Notes under the pieces: generated by a model
Told to the model about the DNA's origin: nothing
The model's input: the letters and a program-made list of their open reading frames with translations, nothing else
The model's database searches: none
Shown here: positions 53,956-62,576 of the stretch, one piece after another
How positions within the stretch are numbered: position 1 is the stretch's first letter
Layout of the letters: each line of letters starts with the position of its first letter
Origin: Streptomyces longhuiensis
Lineage (GTDB): Bacteria > Actinomycetota > Actinomycetes > Streptomycetales > Streptomycetaceae
NCBI RefSeq assembly: GCF_020616555.1
Contig: NZ_CP085173.1
Location: 5,720,001 to 5,784,000, forward strand
DNA length: 64,000 nt
Reading direction: 5' to 3'
Made by a program: the position numbers and the translations under genes

Positions 53956-55584
53956 ATGACGGACTCGCAGGCCATCTCCAAGGACCGTACGGACAAGACC
54001 GGCACGAACCCGGTCGCCCCCGCCCCGCAGGGCGCGCGCACCGCGGCCGACGTGGTGACGCCCGAGCTGGTCGCCCAGCTCACCAAGGGTGTGGCCGGCT
54101 CGGGCCGCACCGCCAACCACACGCCGTTCACCGGCGAGAAGCTGGCGGACCTGCCCGAGTCCACGCCCGAGGACGTCGCGAAGGCCTTCGAGCGGGCCCG
54201 CGCCGCGCAGGCGGTCTGGGCGAAGGTGCCCGCGCGGCAGCGTGCCGCCGTGCTGCTCCGCTTCCACGACCTGGTGCTCGCCCGCCAGGCCGAGGTCCTC
54301 GACCTGATCCAGCTGGAGACCGGCAAGGCGCGCCTGCACGCGCACGAAGAGGTCCAGGCCGTCGCCGTCGCGGCCCGCCACTACGGCCGCAAGGCCCCCG
54401 CCTATCTGAAGCCGAAGCGGCACACGGGCGCCGTCCCGACCCTCACCAAGGTCACCGAGCTGCGCCAGCCGCGCGGTGTCGTGGGCCAGATCGCTCCCTG
54501 GAACTACCCGTTCGAGCTGTCGGTCGGCGACGCGCTCCCCGCTTTCGTGTCCGGCAACGCCGTCGTCATGAAGCCCGACACGGAGACCTGCCTGACGGCG
54601 CTGTGGGCGCGCGACCTGCTCGTCGAGGCGGGGCTGCCCGCCGAGGTCTTCCAGGTCGTCCTCGGCGAAGGCCCGGTCGTGGGGCCCGAGTTGGTCAAGC
54701 ACGCCGACTACGTCTCGTTCACCGGCTCCACCCGCACGGGCCGCGAGGTCGCCCAGGGGGCCGCCGCGCGCCTCGTCGGTGTCTCGCTCGAACTCGGCGG
54801 CAAGAACGCGATGCTGGTCCTCGAGGACGCCGACATCGACAAGGCGGCCGCCGGCGCGGTCCGTGCCTGCTTCTCCTCCGCGGGCCAGCTCTGCATCTCC
54901 ATCGAGCGGCTCTACGTCCACGAGTCGATCGCCGACGCGTTCGTCGAGCGATTCGCCACCCGCACCAAGGCGATGCGCCTGGGCAAGTCCCTCGCGTACG
55001 GCGCGGACATGGGATCCCTGGTCGGCGAGCGGCAGTTGGAGACGGTGACGCGGCACGTCGACGAGGCCGTCGCCAAGGGCGCGAAGCTCGTGGCCGGCGG
55101 TGTCGCGCGCCCCGACATCGGCCCGTACTTCTTCGAGCCGACCATCCTCGACGGAGTCGAGGCGCCGATGGCCGTCTGCAACGAGGAGACCTTCGGTCCG
55201 GTCGTCTCCGTCTACCGCTTCACGGACGAGGACGAGGTCATCGGCCTCGCCAACGGGACGCCGTACGGCCTGAATTCCTCGGTCTGGACGAAGGACGCGA
55301 AGCGCGGCCACGCCGTCGCCTCCCGGCTGCGCACCGGCACGGTGAACATCAACGAGGGCTACGCGCCCGCGTACGGCAGCGTCCAGTCGCCGATGGGCGG
55401 CATGAAGGACTCGGGCCTCGGCCGCCGCCACGGCTCCGAGGGCATCCTCAAGTACACCGAGGCGCAGACCGTCGCGCACCAGCGGATCATGCCGATGGCG
55501 CCGTCGTTCGGGATGACCGACGAGAAGTACGCCGCGTTCATGAGCCGCAGCCTGAAGGCGATGAAGACCTTCCGTCTTCGTTAG
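53956..55584 (+). CDS. succinate-semialdehyde dehydrogenase (NAD(P)+) family
   Basis: A 542-residue aldehyde dehydrogenase of the GabD2-like type. It has PWNYPF (181-186), MKPDTET, FTGSTRTG, catalytic Glu279 in LELGGKN and Cys313 in SAGQLC, and the C-terminal NINEGYAPAYGSVQSPMGGMKDSGLGRRHG. Succinic semialdehyde is the best family guess; other aldehydes are possible. ATG 53956 has no clear ribosome binding site, and the transcript may be near-leaderless. It is 30 bases ahead of the GMC oxidoreductase, and the two were probably acquired and are controlled together by the palindrome upstream. Confidence 0.92.
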   Translation: MTDSQAISKDRTDKTGTNPVAPAPQGARTAADVVTPELVAQLTKGVAGSGRTANHTPFTGEKLADLPESTPEDVAKAFERARAAQAVWAKVPARQRAAVLLRFHDLVLARQAEVLDLIQLETGKARLHAHEEVQAVAVAARHYGRKAPAYLKPKRHTGAVPTLTKVTELRQPRGVVGQIAPWNYPFELSVGDALPAFVSGNAVVMKPDTETCLTALWARDLLVEAGLPAEVFQVVLGEGPVVGPELVKHADYVSFTGSTRTGREVAQGAAARLVGVSLELGGKNAMLVLEDADIDKAAAGAVRACFSSAGQLCISIERLYVHESIADAFVERFATRTKAMRLGKSLAYGADMGSLVGERQLETVTRHVDEAVAKGAKLVAGGVARPDIGPYFFEPTILDGVEAPMAVCNEETFGPVVSVYRFTDEDEVIGLANGTPYGLNSSVWTKDAKRGHAVASRLRTGTVNINEGYAPAYGSVQSPMGGMKDSGLGRRHGSEGILKYTEAQTVAHQRIMPMAPSFGMTDEKYAAFMSRSLKAMKTFRLR

Positions 55585-55614
55585 AGCACCACCCGTTCTC
55601 AACGAGGAGAGCCA

Positions 55615-57456
55615 GTGTCACAGGAGAACTCTGCCCGGAGTGAAGCCGGGAGCGCCGACGACGCCGCGTACGACTACGACGTCCTCGTCGTCGGCTCCGG
55701 CTTCGGCGGCTCCGTGTCCGCCCTGCGCCTGACCGAGAAGGGCTATCGCGTCGGCGTGCTCGAAGCGGGCCGCCGCTTCACGCCCGGCACGCTGCCCAAG
55801 AACTCCTGGGACCTCAAGAACTACCTGTGGGCGCCCAAGTTCGGCATGTACGGCATCCAGCGCATCCATCTCCTCGGCAATGTGATGGTCCTCGCCGGGG
55901 CGGGCGTCGGCGGCGGTTCGCTGAACTACGCCAACACCCTCTACGTGCCCCCGAAGCCCTTCTTCGAGGACCCGCAGTGGAAGGACATCACCGACTGGCA
56001 GGACGAGCTGAAGCCGTACTACGACCAGGCGCAGCGCATGCTGGGCGTGCGGCTCAACCCGACCATGACCCCCGCCGACGTCCACCTCAAGGCGGCGGCC
56101 CAGGACATGGGCATCGGCGACACGTTCCACATGGCGCCGGTGGGTGTCTTCTTCGGTGACGGCAAGGACGCCTGTGGCGAGGACGGGGCCGGGTCGGCGA
56201 AGGCCGCGCCCGGCACGCAGGTCGACGACCCGTACTTCGGGGGCGCGGGCCCGGCCCGCAAGGCCTGTACCGAGTGCGGCGAGTGCATGACGGGCTGCCG
56301 CCACGGCGCGAAGAACACGCTCAACGAGAACTATCTGTACCTCGCGGAGAAGGCGGGCGCGGTCGTGCACCCGATGACGACGGTCGTCTCCGTCACCGAC
56401 GACTCGCAGGGCGGCTACGCGGTCGCGACGCTCCCGACGGACGACAGGAAGAAGGGAACGGGCCGTACGTTCAAGGCCCGGCGCGTCATCGTCGCGGCCG
56501 GCACGTACGGCACGCAGACCCTGCTGCACCGTATGAAGGCCGGCGGTCAACTCCCGTACCTGTCGGCCAGGTTGGGTGAGCTGACGCGTACGAACTCCGA
56601 GGCGCTCGTCGGCGCCCAGACCAACAACCGCCGCTACAAGAAGCGCCACGGCAAGCCCAAGGTCGACTTCACTCAGGGCGTCGCGATCACGTCCTCGATC
56701 CACCCGGACGAGAACACGCACATCGAGCCGGTCCGCTACGGCAAGGGCTCGAACGCGATGGGCGGCATGACGATCCTCCAGGTCCCGTACGCGCAGGGCT
56801 CGTCCCGCGTGGCCGGGTGGCTCGCCAACGTGGCCAAGCACCCGACGCTGCTGGCGCGTTCTCTCTCCAACCACCGCTGGTCCGAGCGGACCATCATCGG
56901 CCTGGTCATGCAGTCCCTCGACAACTCGCTGACGACGTATCTGAAGCCGGACGGCGTCGGCAAGGGCCTGCTCACGGCCGAGCAGGGCCATGGCGCGCCC
57001 AACCCCAAGCAGATCAAGGCCGCCGTGGACGCCGCGTCCACGATCGCCGCCGAGATCAACGGCTTCGCCGGCTCGAACATCGGCGAGCTGATGGGCACCC
57101 CGCTGACCGCGCACTTCCTGGGCGGCTGCCCGATCGGCGACTCCGCGGAGACGGGCGTCATCGACCCGTACCACCGCGTCTACGGGCACCCGGGCATCTC
57201 GGTCGTCGACGGCGCCGCGGTCACGGCGAACCTGGGCGTGAACCCGTCCCTGACCATCACGGCGCAGGCCGAGCGCGCGATGTCGTACTGGCCCAACAAG
57301 GGCGAGGAGGACCCGCGTCCTGCGCAGGGCGTGGCATACGCACGGCTGTCCGCGGTCGCGCCGAAGAACCCGGCGGTCCCGGAGGACGCGTTCGGCGCGC
57401 TGAAGCTGCCGTTCCTGGGGATGCCGGCGGTTCCGGCCAAGAAGACCGCGAAGTGA
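55615..57456 (+). CDS. GMC family FAD oxidoreductase, cholesterol-oxidase-like
   Basis: A 613-residue flavoprotein. The FAD loop DVLVVGSGFGGSVSALRLTEKG is at about 22-43, followed by LAGAGVGGGSLNYANTLY. Near 218-230 there is CTECGECMTGC, a four-Cys CxxCxxCxxxC set seen in long cholesterol-oxidase-like GMC proteins and possibly binding an Fe-S cluster. The C-terminal part has MGTPLTAHFLGGCPIGDS and VDGAAVTANLGVNPSLTITAQAERA, the substrate/FAD end. GTG 55615 behind CGAGGAG. Sterol or long-chain alcohol oxidation feeding an aldehyde to the neighbouring dehydrogenase would fit the pairing. Confidence 0.92.
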   Translation: MSQENSARSEAGSADDAAYDYDVLVVGSGFGGSVSALRLTEKGYRVGVLEAGRRFTPGTLPKNSWDLKNYLWAPKFGMYGIQRIHLLGNVMVLAGAGVGGGSLNYANTLYVPPKPFFEDPQWKDITDWQDELKPYYDQAQRMLGVRLNPTMTPADVHLKAAAQDMGIGDTFHMAPVGVFFGDGKDACGEDGAGSAKAAPGTQVDDPYFGGAGPARKACTECGECMTGCRHGAKNTLNENYLYLAEKAGAVVHPMTTVVSVTDDSQGGYAVATLPTDDRKKGTGRTFKARRVIVAAGTYGTQTLLHRMKAGGQLPYLSARLGELTRTNSEALVGAQTNNRRYKKRHGKPKVDFTQGVAITSSIHPDENTHIEPVRYGKGSNAMGGMTILQVPYAQGSSRVAGWLANVAKHPTLLARSLSNHRWSERTIIGLVMQSLDNSLTTYLKPDGVGKGLLTAEQGHGAPNPKQIKAAVDAASTIAAEINGFAGSNIGELMGTPLTAHFLGGCPIGDSAETGVIDPYHRVYGHPGISVVDGAAVTANLGVNPSLTITAQAERAMSYWPNKGEEDPRPAQGVAYARLSAVAPKNPAVPEDAFGALKLPFLGMPAVPAKKTAK

Positions 57457-57484
57457 CGCCGGGCATCTGACCCCGGACACACGT

Positions 57485-57518
57485 AAGGACCTGCGCCCCC
57501 CTCCGAGCGCAGGTCCTT
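57485..57518. terminator. terminator between the GMC gene and the LAETG protein gene
   Basis: A perfect 12-bp stem (57485-57496 with 57507-57518) and 10-nt loop, followed by TCT; lies between convergent stops. Confidence 0.8.
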
Positions 57519-57547
57519 CTCGTGTGCGTAGTACGCCCCTGGGGGTG

Positions 57548-58576
57548 TTACGCGGTGGCGCCGGCCTTGCGGCGGCGCACGGCGAACACGGCACCGGCAC
57601 CGGCGACCACGGCGACGCCGCCGATCAGGCCGATGGTCGGGACCATGGAGGAGGAACCGGTCTCGGCGAGGCTGCCGGTGACCTCCTGGGTGTTGTCGTC
57701 GTTCGGCTTCTCGGTCGGCATCGGGACCTTGCCGCCTTCCTGCGGCTTGGTCCCGTCCGTGTCCGTGCCGGGCTTCACGATCTGGATGATGTAGCTGGCG
57801 GACGTGTCGCTGAGGCAGTCCAGCTCGTCGTCGTTGTAGAAGCCGCCGCCGATGGTCAGACCCTCACCGATGGGGGCGCCGGCCTTCACGTTCAGGCGGA
57901 GCTGGTAGTTGACGGACTTGCCGGCCTTGATGCCCGACAGGTCGAGGAAGCCGAACGAGTAGCCGTCGCCGTCGTCGATGTCGACCCAGGAGCCGTCGAC
58001 CTTCGCCTGGAGGCGGACCTGGCTCGCCTTGTACGCGTTCTCGGCGTTCTCGTCGTTCGGGCCGACACCCGCGTAGAAGATGGCCTCGTCGAGGTCGTTC
58101 TTCGTCGGGTTCTTCACGTTGAGGGTGAAGCCGTGCCAGCCGCTGCCGGCCGCGATCTTGCCGGGCAGGCCGCTGATGGAGACGGACAGCTTGGACTGGT
58201 AGTCCTCGTTGTCCACCTCGCAGATGCCGGTCGGGTCGGTCGGCTCGTCGGACGGCGTCGCGGACACGGACGGCGACGGCGACGTGGAGTCCGACGGCTT
58301 GCCCGACGGGGCGGTGTCGTCGCCCGTCGCGGGCGTGGAGGCCGGCGTCGACGGCGTCTCGGGGGTGGACGGGTTGGTTTCGGGCGACGACGGCTCGTCC
58401 GACGGGGCGGTGTCGTCGTCCGTCGCGGGCGTGGAGGCCGGCGTCGACGGCGTCTCGGTCGTGACCGTCGTCGTGTCGGGAGTTCCGTCGGCAAACGCGG
58501 CCGGGGCCGACAGCAGCGCGATCGGGGCTATTGCAGCCGTCGCGGCCGCGGCGGCCAGGGCACGGCGAAGCTTCAT
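57548..58576 (-). CDS. sortase-anchored (LAETG) surface protein with Pro/Thr/Ser repeats
   Basis: A 342-residue cell-wall protein. Signal peptide at about 1-30 (KLRRALAAAAATAAIAPIALLSAPAAFA), then a Thr/Pro/Ser/Asp-rich region (about 31-115) holding two near-identical copies of TPSTPASTPAT-x-DDTAPS. A folded domain follows (about 117-270; CEVDNEDYQSKLSVSISGLPGKIAAGSGWHGFTLNVKNPT, with two Cys). A Thr/Asp linker leads to LAETG, a hydrophobic helix and RRRKAG. LAxTG is the motif for class E sortases of Streptomyces. ATG 58576 is the start; the upstream extension lacks a signal. Confidence 0.9.
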   Translation of the reverse strand: MKLRRALAAAAATAAIAPIALLSAPAAFADGTPDTTTVTTETPSTPASTPATDDDTAPSDEPSSPETNPSTPETPSTPASTPATGDDTAPSGKPSDSTSPSPSVSATPSDEPTDPTGICEVDNEDYQSKLSVSISGLPGKIAAGSGWHGFTLNVKNPTKNDLDEAIFYAGVGPNDENAENAYKASQVRLQAKVDGSWVDIDDGDGYSFGFLDLSGIKAGKSVNYQLRLNVKAGAPIGEGLTIGGGFYNDDELDCLSDTSASYIIQIVKPGTDTDGTKPQEGGKVPMPTEKPNDDNTQEVTGSLAETGSSSMVPTIGLIGGVAVVAGAGAVFAVRRRKAGATA

Positions 58577-58876
58577 GAAGACCTCGGAAAGTCCGGCGTA
58601 CTGCTGTGGCGCAGTACGAGCTGAGAGGCCTCCGCGTTGTGGGGTCGCGGGTGTGGCCGTTGGTTCCGCATAGGTGACCGGCAACCCCGGGAAATGGTTG
58701 CCCTCGAACTAACACGATTCTTATGTGAGGTGACTCACTCGGTGCCCCGTGCAACCTTTTCGGCGATCTCCGATCGTTACGCAAAGCGCTGGCAAAGGGG
58801 GCCGGTCGCGGGCTTGGATGACGCCTCGGTACGGGCCGACGCATGGCGCCGTGCCGCAGAGGACGAAGGTGGGAAT

Positions 58877-59608
58877 GTGAACTCAGGTGTGAGGCGTGCC
58901 GTGGCGGCCGCCGCCGTGGTCGCGGCGCTGGGTGTGACGACGGCGTGCGGGGGGTCTTCCGAGACCACCGACGACGCCAAGAAGCCGGCCGCTTCGGAGA
59001 AGACCTCGGCGCCGGCGAAGAAGCCCGCCGAGGAGGGCGCGAAGGCGCTCACCGCGGCCGAGCTGGAGAAGGCCGTCGTCGCCACGGGCGACGTCAAGGG
59101 CTACAAGGTCGAGAAGGTGGGCAAGAGCGACCTGCCGCCGACCGAGAGCGTCCCCGCGAAGCCGGCCGCGTGCCAGCCGCTCGCCGACATGTTCATGTTC
59201 TCGACCCAGCCGACGGCGAAGGACCGGGTCGTGCGCACGCTCATGGCGACCGACGAGCTCGATCCCAAGGTGACCTCGCTGGCGCTGCTCGCGCACGACG
59301 CCGCCGACGCCGCCAAGGTCATGAAGGGCCTGCGCACGGCCTCGAAGAACTGCACCGCGTACGAGCACGTCGACTACAAGTACAGCGGCGTCAAGGAGCG
59401 GCCCGCGCCCGACGCGGGCGACGAGGCGGTCTCGTACGACGTGAAGGGCGTCATCGACGGCGACAAGGTCCCGATGACCTTCACCGTGGTGCGCAGCGGC
59501 TCGACGGTCGTGGCCTTCTACACCATGAACATGCTGGACTCGAGCAAGACCGACGTGCCGCAGGTGATCGTCGACTCGCAGCTCGCGAAGCTGGAGAAGA
59601 CCGCCTGA
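58877..59608 (+). CDS. putative lipoprotein, unknown function
   Basis: A 243-residue exported protein. The signal ends at TTACGGS, so Cys24 is the likely lipidation site (the lipobox is imperfect). A Lys/Ala/Pro-rich linker (about 30-55) leads to a compact domain of about 180 residues (LEKAVVATGDVKGYKVEKV, CQPLADMFMFSTQPTAKDRVVRTLMATDE, NCTAYEHVDYKYSGVK, FTVVRSGSTVVAFYTMNML), the type seen in many Streptomyces sensor-domain lipoproteins. GTG 58877 behind GGTGGG. It has an own terminator and is divergent from the LAETG gene. Confidence 0.8.
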   Translation: MNSGVRRAVAAAAVVAALGVTTACGGSSETTDDAKKPAASEKTSAPAKKPAEEGAKALTAAELEKAVVATGDVKGYKVEKVGKSDLPPTESVPAKPAACQPLADMFMFSTQPTAKDRVVRTLMATDELDPKVTSLALLAHDAADAAKVMKGLRTASKNCTAYEHVDYKYSGVKERPAPDAGDEAVSYDVKGVIDGDKVPMTFTVVRSGSTVVAFYTMNMLDSSKTDVPQVIVDSQLAKLEKTA

Positions 59609-59642
59609 CCCGCACGGTCCGGATCGGTTGGTGAGCACAGCG

Positions 59643-59674
59643 AAGGGCCCCGCGGACGCGTCCGCGGGGCCCTT
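59643..59674 (+). terminator. terminator of the lipoprotein gene
   Basis: A perfect 32-base palindrome centred on ACGCGT, with AAGGGCCCC arms ending in CCCTT; 34 bases past the stop. Confidence 0.8.
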
Positions 59675-60207
59675 GGCCTTCAGCACCGACGTCAGGGCGG
59701 CGTCGGTGCCGGGAGCGGCGCCGGGGGGTTGCGCCGCTGGTACGGGTCTGCCAGGGGTCGCCACCCCGGCGCGCGGTGGCGCGCGGATGGGGCGGACCTG
59801 CGGCAATTCACTTGTGCAGCCCGGGACGTGGGGCTTTGTGGGGTGTGGGGTTCCTACGCATCGTGCTCGCGGGTCTGTCGTGCGCGCAACCGTTTCGACG
59901 GACCGTTTCGACCACAGGGGCGAAGGGTTTCTGCTGGGAGGCCGACCGGCCCCGGGCGTCCCCGGGACCGGCCGTTCTCTTGGGTGACCGGGCTGCTGTC
60001 CCCTGCCGTCCGGTCACAAACACTGGAGCGAGGTCCCACGACGTACGGCATGGATCCCTACGTCTCATCGCTCCAGCGGAGCCACGCGTGGATTGAGCGG
60101 GCCCGCCCCTGGCTGGCACGGACATCGGGACCAACGAAGGGTGCCGCGCACCGGTCACGCGCCGTACGGGTGAGAGCGGATCCGAACGTGGGTGCGTCGC
60201 GTAGGCC
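59675..60207. other. 533-base gap without a supported gene; direct repeat and hairpin
   Basis: ACCGTTTCGAC occurs at 59889-59899 and 59902-59912 (period 13). At about 59945-59971 CCGGCCCCGGG pairs with CCCGGGACCGG (one mismatch), followed by TTCTCTTGG, which looks like a + strand terminator for a transcript I cannot place. Small frames here give no recognisable protein. An untranslated RNA between the repeat and the hairpin is conceivable. Confidence 0.4.
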
Positions 60208-60540
60208 TCAGACCCGGCCGCGGCACAGCTCCAGGAGCGTCATCGCGAGGCCGGTGCCGGGCTTGCCGAGGGCGTCCCTGTAGTGGCCGAGGACCTCCAT
60301 CTCGCGCGCCAGGTTCACGCGGCGGCCGCCCGAGGTGATCCGTGCCTCCTGGATGACGGCCGAGACGGCCATCCGTTCCTGGATCAGGCCGATGATCCGG
60401 TCGTCGAGCGCGTCGATGCGATCGCGGGCGCCGGTGATCACGTCGGCGGCCTCGGAGGTGCGGGCGCCGGTCTTCTCGGCGGTGCCCGTGGCGGTGGTGG
60501 TCGTGGCGGTGGTGTCCGTGGCGGTGGTGGTGGCAGTCAT
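60208..60540 (-). CDS. chorismate mutase, AroQ class
   Basis: A 110-residue all-helical chorismate mutase making prephenate for Phe and Tyr. The core is RDRIDALDDRIIGLIQERMAVSAVIQEARITSGGRRVNLAREMEVLGHYRDALG, with the expected Arg/Lys and Glu positions. The first ~30 residues are a Thr/Ala low-complexity stretch encoded by a GGT/GGC-rich simple repeat (minus-strand ACC/GCC), absent from minimal AroQ. ATG 60540 is supported by GGAGCTCC. A strong hairpin and a candidate aromatic leader peptide lie upstream, suggesting attenuation. Confidence 0.9.
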   Translation of the reverse strand: MTATTTATDTTATTTTATGTAEKTGARTSEAADVITGARDRIDALDDRIIGLIQERMAVSAVIQEARITSGGRRVNLAREMEVLGHYRDALGKPGTGLAMTLLELCRGRV

Positions 60541-60602
60541 CCTGGAGCTCCTCGTCGTATGGGGACGGGTGTCCCGGAGCGGCAAGGACCGGATACGACG
60601 GA

Positions 60603-60631
60603 GCGCCCCGGGCCTTGTCGGCCCGGGGCGC
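60603..60631 (-). promoter_or_regulatory. candidate attenuator hairpin ahead of chorismate mutase
   Basis: GCGCCCCGGGCC and GGCCCGGGGCGC form a perfect 12-bp stem with a 5-nt loop (60603-60614 with 60620-60631). It lies between the leader ORF and the chorismate mutase start on the same strand. Its upstream arm on the minus strand (CGGGCC core) can also pair with GGCCCG inside the leader ORF, giving two exclusive foldings. No T-run follows. Confidence 0.5.
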
Positions 60632-60654
60632 CCGGTAAGTCGCTTGTCAGGTGA

Positions 60655-60729
60655 TCAAGCAGCTCGACCATGGCAGCCGGCGGGCCGGTTGCCATAGGTA
60701 AAGAGGAAGTCGATGCGGTGCTTGGTCAC
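60655..60729 (-). CDS. candidate 24-residue leader peptide with Phe and Tyr codons
   Basis: GTG 60729 to TGA 60655 encodes a peptide with DFLFTYGN at residues 7-14: two Phe and one Tyr within five codons. CATACT (60736-60741) could be a -10 placing transcription start at the GTG itself, i.e. leaderless. The Tyr codon is followed at once by sequence that folds into GGCA-A-CCGG / CCGG-C-UGCC. Product logic (Phe/Tyr pathway enzyme downstream) supports a leader; there is no ribosome binding site, and this rests on inference. Confidence 0.4.
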   Translation of the reverse strand: MTKHRIDFLFTYGNRPAGCHGRAA

Positions 60730-60862
60730 AGGACCAGTATGCCCCGGCCCGAGTGGCCCCGGCCACCGCGTCCGTGGGATGAGACGAAGAGTCTCCTCAC
60801 GGGCCCGTTAGAATCGACAAAACAGACCCCTGCTCGTGTTCCACCGCCGGAAGGCCGCCGCC

Positions 60863-62449
60863 GTGCCATCAGCGTCCCCCGCTGCCGCCCCTGACACCGT
60901 TCTGGTCGTCGATTTTGGTGCGCAGTACGCCCAGCTCATCGCCCGCCGCGTCCGCGAGGCCCGCGTCTACAGCGAGATCGTGCCGAGCACCATGCCGGTC
61001 GAGGAGATGCTCGCCAAGAACCCGAAGGCGATCATCCTCTCCGGCGGCCCCTCGTCCGTGTACGCGGAGGGCGCCCCGCGCCTGGACCGCGCCATCTTCG
61101 AGGCCGGCGTCCCCGTCTTCGGCATGTGCTACGGCTTCCAGCTGATGGCCACGACCCTCGGCGGCACCGTCGACGACAACGGCGCCCGCGAGTACGGCCG
61201 CACGCCGCTGACCGTCTCCCGCCCCGGCTCCACCCTCTTCGAGGGCACCCCGACCGAGCAGCCCGTGTGGATGTCGCACGGCGACGCCTGTTCGGCCGCG
61301 CCCGAGGGCTTCACCGTCACCGCGTCCACGGACGTCGTGCCGGTCGCGGCCTTCGAGAACGACGCCAAGAAGCTGTACGGCGTGCAGTACCACCCCGAGG
61401 TCATGCACTCCACGTACGGCCAGCAGGTCCTCGAGCACTTCCTGTACCGGGGCGCCGGCATCGAGCCGACCTGGACCACGGGCAACGTGATCGAGGAGCA
61501 GGTCGCCGCGATCCGCGAGCAGGTCGGCACCAAGCGCGCGATCTGCGGCCTGTCCGGCGGCGTCGACTCCGCGGTGGCCGCGGCCCTCGTGCAGAAGGCC
61601 ATCGGATCCCAGCTCACCTGCGTGTACGTCGACCACGGCCTGATGCGCAAGGGCGAGACCGAGCAGGTCGAGAAGGAGTTCGTCGCCTCGACCGGCGCGA
61701 ACCTGAAGGTCGTCGACGCGAGCCAGCGCTTCCTCGACGCGCTGGCCGGAGTCTCCGACCCGGAGACCAAGCGGAAGATCATCGGCCGCGAGTTCATCCG
61801 TGTCTTCGAGCAGGCACAGGCGGAGATCGTCGCCGAGGGCGCGGCCGACGGCGAGGACGTCGCGTTCCTCGTCCAGGGCACGCTCTACCCGGACGTCGTC
61901 GAGTCCGGCGGCGGCACCGGCACGGCGAACATCAAGTCCCACCACAACGTGGGCGGCCTCCCCGAGGACCTGGAGTTCGCGCTCGTCGAGCCGCTGCGCC
62001 AGCTCTTCAAGGACGAGGTGCGCATGGTCGGCGCCGAGCTCGGCCTGCCGGACGAGATCGTCCAGCGCCAGCCGTTCCCGGGCCCCGGCCTCGGTATCCG
62101 CATCGTCGGCGAGGTCACCAAGGACCGGCTCGACCTGCTGCGCGAGGCCGACGCCATCGCCCGCGAGGAGCTGACGGCGGCCGGTCTCGACCGTGACATC
62201 TGGCAGTGCCCGGTCGTCCTGCTCGCGGACGTCCGCAGCGTCGGCGTCCAGGGCGACGGCCGCACCTACGGCCACCCGATCGTCCTGCGCCCCGTCTCCT
62301 CCGAGGACGCCATGACGGCGGACTGGACGCGCATGCCGTACGACGTCCTGGCGAAGATCTCGACCCGCATCACGAACGAGGTCGCGGACGTCAACCGCGT
62401 CGTGCTCGACGTGACGAGCAAGCCGCCGGGCACCATCGAGTGGGAGTAG
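60863..62449 (+). CDS. guaA: GMP synthase (glutamine-hydrolysing)
   Basis: GuaA aminates XMP to GMP. The 528-residue protein has a class I glutaminase domain (about 11-200: [27 protein letters not shown] with Cys89, QYHPEV His/Glu), the ATP-pyrophosphatase domain with [14 protein letters not shown] (about 229-242), and the C-terminal dimerisation domain ([26 protein letters not shown]). GTG 60863 with GGAAGG 8 bases ahead is preferred over GTG 60836. It is the second GMP-pathway gene here with guaB. Followed by a strong terminator. Confidence 0.97.
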   Translation: MPSASPAAAPDTVLVVDFGAQYAQLIARRVREARVYSEIVPSTMPVEEMLAKNPKAIILSGGPSSVYAEGAPRLDRAIFEAGVPVFGMCYGFQLMATTLGGTVDDNGAREYGRTPLTVSRPGSTLFEGTPTEQPVWMSHGDACSAAPEGFTVTASTDVVPVAAFENDAKKLYGVQYHPEVMHSTYGQQVLEHFLYRGAGIEPTWTTGNVIEEQVAAIREQVGTKRAICGLSGGVDSAVAAALVQKAIGSQLTCVYVDHGLMRKGETEQVEKEFVASTGANLKVVDASQRFLDALAGVSDPETKRKIIGREFIRVFEQAQAEIVAEGAADGEDVAFLVQGTLYPDVVESGGGTGTANIKSHHNVGGLPEDLEFALVEPLRQLFKDEVRMVGAELGLPDEIVQRQPFPGPGLGIRIVGEVTKDRLDLLREADAIAREELTAAGLDRDIWQCPVVLLADVRSVGVQGDGRTYGHPIVLRPVSSEDAMTADWTRMPYDVLAKISTRITNEVADVNRVVLDVTSKPPGTIEWE

Positions 62450-62470
62450 TCACTCCCCGACACCGCGTGT

Positions 62471-62511
62471 GAAGGCGCCGCCCACTGCCGCATGCAGGGG
62501 GCGGCGCCTTC
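62471..62511 (+). terminator. terminator of guaA
   Basis: A perfect 13-bp stem (62471-62483 with 62499-62511) around a 15-nt loop, 21 bases past the guaA stop. Confidence 0.8.
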
Positions 62512-62576
62512 GTGTGTGCCCTTCGCGTGTGTCCTTGGCGGGGGCCTTGGCGTGTGCCGCTTGCCTGCCGCGGGGC

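Noticed and set aside
60776..60809. SigR promoter before guaA (GGGAT ... GTT)
   Set aside because: The spacer is 26 bases rather than 18-19 and the -35 is imperfect.
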